Shown: piece after piece, positions 59,806 through 64,000 of the stretch
How the letters are laid out: every line of letters begins with the position of its first letter
How positions within the stretch are numbered: the stretch's first letter is position 1
From: Flavicella sp965243265
GTDB taxonomy: Bacteria; Bacteroidota; Bacteroidia; Flavobacteriales; Flavobacteriaceae
Direction of reading: 5' to 3'
NCBI GenBank assembly: GCA_965243265.1
Contig: CBDEUL010000011.1
Span: 62,001 to 126,000 of the forward strand
Length of the DNA: 64,000 bases
Notes under the pieces: generated by a model
What the model was told of the DNA's origin: nothing
The model's input: only the letters and a program-made list of their open reading frames with translations
Databases searched by the model: none
Made by a program: the position numbers and the translations under genes

Positions 59806-62220
59806 ATGCCTTCTATTGATTTAAAATCATTCTTATACAATATTCTAAGTTATTGGAAACTTTTTATATTAACGATACTTGTATCCGTAGGAATCGCTAA
59901 ATTCAAAAGTAACTATACAGAAAAGTCTTATTCTATTAGCACCCTTATTACGGTAAAGGAAGAACACAATCCTTTATTTTCTTCAAGTACAAATATAGCC
60001 TTTAACTGGGGAGGATCAAGCAATATAGTAGAGACTGTCAAAGCCCGATTTAAAACTAGAACCCATAACGAAAAAGTTGTTTCTAAATTAAAATTCTATA
60101 TAGACTATCTTCAAGAGGGTAAATACAGAATGGAAGATGTATATGGAGATGTCCCTTTTAAAATAATTACAGATTCTACAGATTACCAAATTATCAGTAC
60201 TCCGATAAAATTAAGTTTTAACGATGATAATACCGTAAAGGTTTCTATAAACTTTGAAGATTTAGAATCTTCAAAAAGTTTAATGGAGTACTCTACCCAC
60301 ACTACTAAAAAAGTATCTCCCAAAGATTTACTTTTTGAAAAAACTGTAAACTTAAATGAAACAATAAATTCTCCTTATTTTTCATTTAAAATAATTCCCT
60401 TAGAGCAGTCCTTTTCTGGAGAGTATTTTATACGATTTAATAATTTTAATTCTGTTGTAAACAAATATAAAAATGTTTACATCAAAAACTTCAAGCTTGG
60501 AACATCTATTTTAAACATGTCGCTAACGGGAAGTAATAAAGCTAGACTGGTAAAATATTTAAATACATCTGTAAAAGTACTAGGAGACGATCAAAAAAGA
60601 ACAAAAATAGCATATGCTGTAAAGACAAAAAACTATATAGACACTCTCTTTAAAAGAGAGGCAAGAAACTTAAACTATATAGAAAGCACTCTTGAAAAGT
60701 TTAAAGATTCTAATAATATTTACAGCCCTTCTACCGAAGGTAGCTTGATCTTTTCTAAAATCGTAGATTTAGATTCTCAAATTCTAATGAAAGAAAAATC
60801 TCTTGAGTACGTAAATTCACTAATCCAATATTTAGATACTCAAAGAAATACTGAAAACAGCATTCCTGTTCCTTCTATATCTTATATTGAAGATATTACT
60901 CTTATTAGTTATATAACTGAATTAACCTCTTTATATGCCTTAAAGGATGGTTTAGAGAAAAAAGGAGTTGCATCCATACACCCTGAAATGATTAATCTTA
61001 CAAATCAAATTTCTATAAAAGATAAAATTATTTCAGAAAACTTAAACTCTTATAAAAATGAATCTCTAATTAGTTTACAAGAATTAAAAGATCAACTAGA
61101 AAAAGAAAAAAGAAAACTAAAAAAAATTCCTAAACTAGAACAAAAATTGATTCGATATGAAAGGAATTATAAAATTACAGAAGTTAACTACAACTATTTA
61201 AAACAAAAAAGTTACGAAGCGGGAACCGCTATTGCAGCAAACGTATCTGACTTAAAAGTTTTAGACAAAGCCAAGGATATTGGTCAAGGATCTTCAAAAC
61301 CCAACAGAACATTCAACTATCTTGTTGCCGTCATATTGGCTATCATACTACCGCTATTTTATATTATAATTAGACAATTATTAGATGATAAGATTTACTC
61401 TGTTGAGGAAATTGAAAACTTATACAAAATTCCTGTTTTAGGTGTTATTGGTTCTAATTTGAGTAAATCTAATTTAGCTGTTTACGAACAACCTAAATCT
61501 TCTGTCTCGGAATCTTTTAGAGCCTTAAGATCTAATATTCAATTCTTGTTTAAAGACAATAACAAAAAAAACAAAACCATCGTTTTAACATCTTCTGTAA
61601 GTGGAGAAGGAAAAACAATGATTTCTATAAATATGGCAACTGCTTTTGCTTTAAGTGGTAAAAAAACTGTCTTAATTGGATTAGATTTAAGAAAACCTAA
61701 AATCTTTAATGATTTTAAATTAAAAAATGACGAAGGTGTTGTTAATCATTTAATAGGTCAAAGATCTATCGATGAAATTACACACAAAACAGAAATTCCA
61801 AATTTAGATTTGATCCTTTCAGGTCCTATTCCTCCTAACCCTTCTGAGTTAATCTTAAACTCAAAAACAGAAGAAATGATTCATAACCTACAAGAAAAGT
61901 ATGATTATGTAATTATAGATACTCCTCCTGTTGGTTTAGTCTCAGATGCCTTAGAATTGTTCAAATATGCAGATGCAAATATCTATGTTATCAGACAAGA
62001 TTATTCTAAAAAAGGAATGATGAAAATGATTGATGACAAATATATCAATGGTGAAGTAAAAGATATCGGATATGTACTTAATGACTTTAGTGCAAAAGGT
62101 AAATACGGCTATAGTTACGGATATGGATATGGTTACGGTTATGGTAACTATGGAAACAATTACCATGAAAATCAAGAAATGACTCTTCTTGAAAAAATTA
62201 AACGCATATTTAAAAGTTAG
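59806..62220 (+). CDS. Polysaccharide co-polymerase / tyrosine autokinase (Wzc type)
   Basis: 804 aa. An N-terminal Wzz domain with helix (about 15-30), a coiled-coil periplasmic region, a second helix (about 505-525) and a C-terminal BY-kinase: Walker A SVSGEGKTM (near 600), A' motif LIGLDLRKPK, Walker B VIIDTPP (near 703). The tail carries the Tyr cluster YGYSYGYGYGYGYGNYGNNY (about 767-786), the autophosphorylation sites. It controls chain length and export with the Wza-type protein upstream. Confidence 0.93.
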   Translation: MPSIDLKSFLYNILSYWKLFILTILVSVGIAKFKSNYTEKSYSISTLITVKEEHNPLFSSSTNIAFNWGGSSNIVETVKARFKTRTHNEKVVSKLKFYIDYLQEGKYRMEDVYGDVPFKIITDSTDYQIISTPIKLSFNDDNTVKVSINFEDLESSKSLMEYSTHTTKKVSPKDLLFEKTVNLNETINSPYFSFKIIPLEQSFSGEYFIRFNNFNSVVNKYKNVYIKNFKLGTSILNMSLTGSNKARLVKYLNTSVKVLGDDQKRTKIAYAVKTKNYIDTLFKREARNLNYIESTLEKFKDSNNIYSPSTEGSLIFSKIVDLDSQILMKEKSLEYVNSLIQYLDTQRNTENSIPVPSISYIEDITLISYITELTSLYALKDGLEKKGVASIHPEMINLTNQISIKDKIISENLNSYKNESLISLQELKDQLEKEKRKLKKIPKLEQKLIRYERNYKITEVNYNYLKQKSYEAGTAIAANVSDLKVLDKAKDIGQGSSKPNRTFNYLVAVILAIILPLFYIIIRQLLDDKIYSVEEIENLYKIPVLGVIGSNLSKSNLAVYEQPKSSVSESFRALRSNIQFLFKDNNKKNKTIVLTSSVSGEGKTMISINMATAFALSGKKTVLIGLDLRKPKIFNDFKLKNDEGVVNHLIGQRSIDEITHKTEIPNLDLILSGPIPPNPSELILNSKTEEMIHNLQEKYDYVIIDTPPVGLVSDALELFKYADANIYVIRQDYSKKGMMKMIDDKYINGEVKDIGYVLNDFSAKGKYGYSYGYGYGYGYGNYGNNYHENQEMTLLEKIKRIFKS

Positions 62221-62250
62221 CAACAACAACCATTGCTAATCAAAATGTAC

Positions 62251-62295
62251 AAAACAAGTATTTGACTAACTTATGTTAGACCAGATACTTGTTTT
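62251..62295. terminator. Terminator overlapping the recG 3' end
   Basis: AAAACAAGTAT pairs with ATACTTGTTTT, with an inner TAAC/GTTA stem and T run. It ends the wza-wzc transcript and includes the last codons and stop of recG on the other strand. Confidence 0.75.
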
Positions 62296-64000
62296 TTTAT
62301 GAATTTGCTGATAAGCAAAAGCTATATTTTTATTTTTCTCCAAACGAAGATTTGGATCCTCCTTTAAAATTTCCATAGCACAAATTCTTGCTTCCTGCAA
62401 AACAGCAGTATCCTTAACCAAATTAGCTATTTTAAGATTTAACACACCACTCTGTTGAGTTCCCATAAGATTTCCTGGTCCTCTAAGTTTTAAATCAACC
62501 TCAGCTATTTCAAAACCATCTGAGGTTTTTACCATTGTTTCTAACCTTGTAGTTGCCTCTGTAGACAATTTTCTACTCGTCATTAAAATGCAATAACTCT
62601 GGTCGGCTCCCCTACCTACACGCCCTCTTAATTGATGCAATTGAGACAAACCAAATCTCTCTGCACTTTCAATTACCATAACACTAGCATTTGGCACATT
62701 AACACCAACCTCTATAACAGTAGTAGCCACCATAATTTGAGTTTCTCCATTAACAAAACGATTCATTTCTAAATCTTTATCCGCTGCTTTCATTTTTCCA
62801 TGAACAATGCTCAACTTGTATTTAGGTAAAGGAAATTCCCTAGAAATACTCTCATAACCATCCATCAAGTCTTTGTAATCCATTGCTTCCGACTCTTGAA
62901 TTAACGGGTATACAACATACACCTGTCTACCCTTTGATATTTCATCCCTAATAAATTTGAATACACTTAAACGATTGCTATCAAACCTATGAACTGTTTT
63001 CACTGATTTTCTTCCAGGAGGTAACTCATCAATTACAGAAATATCTAAATCACCATAAACACTCATTGCCAACGTTCTTGGTATTGGTGTAGCTGTCATT
63101 ACCAATATATGCGGTGGTAATGTATTTTTCATCCACATTTTTGAACGTTGTGCCACTCCAAATCTATGCTGTTCATCAATTACAGCTATTCCCAAATTTT
63201 TAAACACTACTTTATCTTCTAACAAAGCATGAGTTCCTATAAGAATATTTAATTCGCCGCTTTCCAAACGTTCATGAATACCTTTTCTTTCCTTTGTTTT
63301 TACCGATCCTGTTAGCAAATCAACAGAAAGTTTCATTTCCCCTAAAGCCTCTTTTATAGATACGTAATGCTGTGTTGCTAATATCTCTGTAGGAGCTATT
63401 AAGGCTGCCTGAAAACCATTATCAATAGCCATTAGGATAGTCATCAAAGCAACAATCGTTTTTCCAGATCCCACATCACCTTGTAACAATCGATTCATAT
63501 GGATACCTGTAGCTAAATCTTTTCGAATTTCTTTTAATACTCTTTTTTGAGCATTGGTTAAGTCGAAAGATAAATGGTTATTATAAAACGTATTGAAATG
63601 AGTTCCTAAAGAATCAAAAGCAAAACCTTTTATTTTACTTTGTTTGATACTTTTATTTCTTAATAACTGTAATTGTATAAAAAACAATTCTTCAAACTTT
63701 AACCTAAATTGACTCTTTGTCAATGTTTCTTGATTTTTAGGAAAATGGACATTATAAAACGCCTCTTTACGGTTTAATAATTGAAATTTCTTTAATAATT
63801 CTTCTGAAAGTGTTTCGCTTATTAATGAATGATACTCATGAAAAACGAAATATATAATTTTAGAAATCAACTTGTTCGTAACCCCTCTATTAGAAAGTTT
63901 TTCCGTTGAAGGATATACTGGATGAATAGCTATTTGGGGACCTTTTTTATAGTTTGAAGCCAATTCTAACTCTGGATGTGGCATACTAAAATTACCATTG
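62266..64000 (-). CDS. recG: ATP-dependent DNA helicase RecG, N-terminus beyond the window
   Basis: About 577 residues of the C-terminal part; the frame stays open to the window end (NGNFSMPHPELEL continues the wedge domain), so the Met at 63984 is not the start. Motifs: LLQGDVGSGKT, VIDEQHRFG (DEQH box), TATPIPRT, QLRGRVGRG and the C-terminal RecG segment RGPGNLMGTQQSG. RecG remodels stalled replication forks and branched recombination intermediates. Convergent with the wza-wzc operon. Confidence 0.94.
   Translation of the reverse strand, partial: NGNFSMPHPELELASNYKKGPQIAIHPVYPSTEKLSNRGVTNKLISKIIYFVFHEYHSLISETLSEELLKKFQLLNRKEAFYNVHFPKNQETLTKSQFRLKFEELFFIQLQLLRNKSIKQSKIKGFAFDSLGTHFNTFYNNHLSFDLTNAQKRVLKEIRKDLATGIHMNRLLQGDVGSGKTIVALMTILMAIDNGFQAALIAPTEILATQHYVSIKEALGEMKLSVDLLTGSVKTKERKGIHERLESGELNILIGTHALLEDKVVFKNLGIAVIDEQHRFGVAQRSKMWMKNTLPPHILVMTATPIPRTLAMSVYGDLDISVIDELPPGRKSVKTVHRFDSNRLSVFKFIRDEISKGRQVYVVYPLIQESEAMDYKDLMDGYESISREFPLPKYKLSIVHGKMKAADKDLEMNRFVNGETQIMVATTVIEVGVNVPNASVMVIESAERFGLSQLHQLRGRVGRGADQSYCILMTSRKLSTEATTRLETMVKTSDGFEIAEVDLKLRGPGNLMGTQQSGVLNLKIANLVKDTAVLQEARICAMEILKEDPNLRLEKNKNIAFAYQQIHKKTSIWSNIS

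Noticed and set aside
62101..62163. Tandem TAT/GGT-type repeat at the 3' end of the wzc-type gene
   Set aside because: Explained by the Tyr/Gly-rich autophosphorylation tail normal for these kinases.

Overview
The window is AT-rich chromosomal DNA of a marine-type Flavobacteriaceae (Bacteroidota; Polaribacter/Tenacibaculum-like). I infer this from the protein families (flavobacterial PheT, SecA and UvrA, imelysin lipoproteins, TonB receptors with a carboxypeptidase-regulatory-like plug extension, Rhs cores of Bacteroidota type). The lack of Shine-Dalgarno sequences and the recurring TAnnTTTG -7 promoter element point the same way. All family names come from reading the proteins; no database search was run.

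Layout. (1) 1-5677, all minus strand: an island of displaced Rhs C-terminal tips. At least four truncated Rhs-core/toxin-tip cassettes are interleaved with small membrane or lipoprotein genes that look like immunity genes, with remnants, terminators and an unusual palindromic CTAG-rich repeat. (2) 5678-10063, minus: an NtrC-type response regulator without a DNA-binding domain, a TPR protein, and a two-gene ABC exporter. (3) 10184-16110, plus: a MarR regulator followed by a complete fatty-acid beta-oxidation operon in the order fadN-fadA-fadE. (4) 16275-19379, plus: a small Cys-rich membrane protein, a glycosyltransferase, an ECF sigma factor and a divergent Nramp-like transporter. (5) 19436-21801, minus: RNase Y, a probable 6S RNA, ZapA and a coiled-coil protein. 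(6) 21971-26425, plus: an M23 peptidase and a TonB-dependent receptor with a duplicated N-terminal domain. (7) 26442-36932: housekeeping and repair genes (GNAT-YoaP, Bcp, endonuclease III, a 47-aa protein, ECF sigma, UvrA, IMP dehydrogenase, VF530 protein, DEAD-box helicase, ArgE-like peptidase), then two small unknown genes to 37649, one His-rich.

(8) 37958-48503: an iron/heme-type uptake locus in two arms flanking a fatty-acid hydroxylase gene. The plus arm is imelysin, di-heme oxidoreductase, imelysin. The minus arm is DUF4856 lipoprotein, imelysin, TonB receptor, heme-binding CxxCH protein. The first genes of the two arms share a 16-bp upstream motif, and hairpins separate successive genes. 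(9) 48626-58893, mostly minus: HMG-CoA lyase, PyrD, PheT, DUF3817 (plus), SecA, DUF2795, cobalamin adenosyltransferase, methyltransferase. (10) 58990-62220, plus: Wza/Wzc-type exopolysaccharide export, the probable start of a larger polysaccharide cluster. (11) 62266-64000, minus: RecG, cut by the window end.

The regions most worth a second look are the Rhs island with its repeat, the bipartite iron locus with its shared motif, the Nramp homologue lacking the metal-binding motifs, the cysteine-free endonuclease III, the class-2 PyrD with a class-1-like Cys, and the probable 6S RNA. No CRISPR array, tRNA, rRNA or complete insertion sequence was seen.
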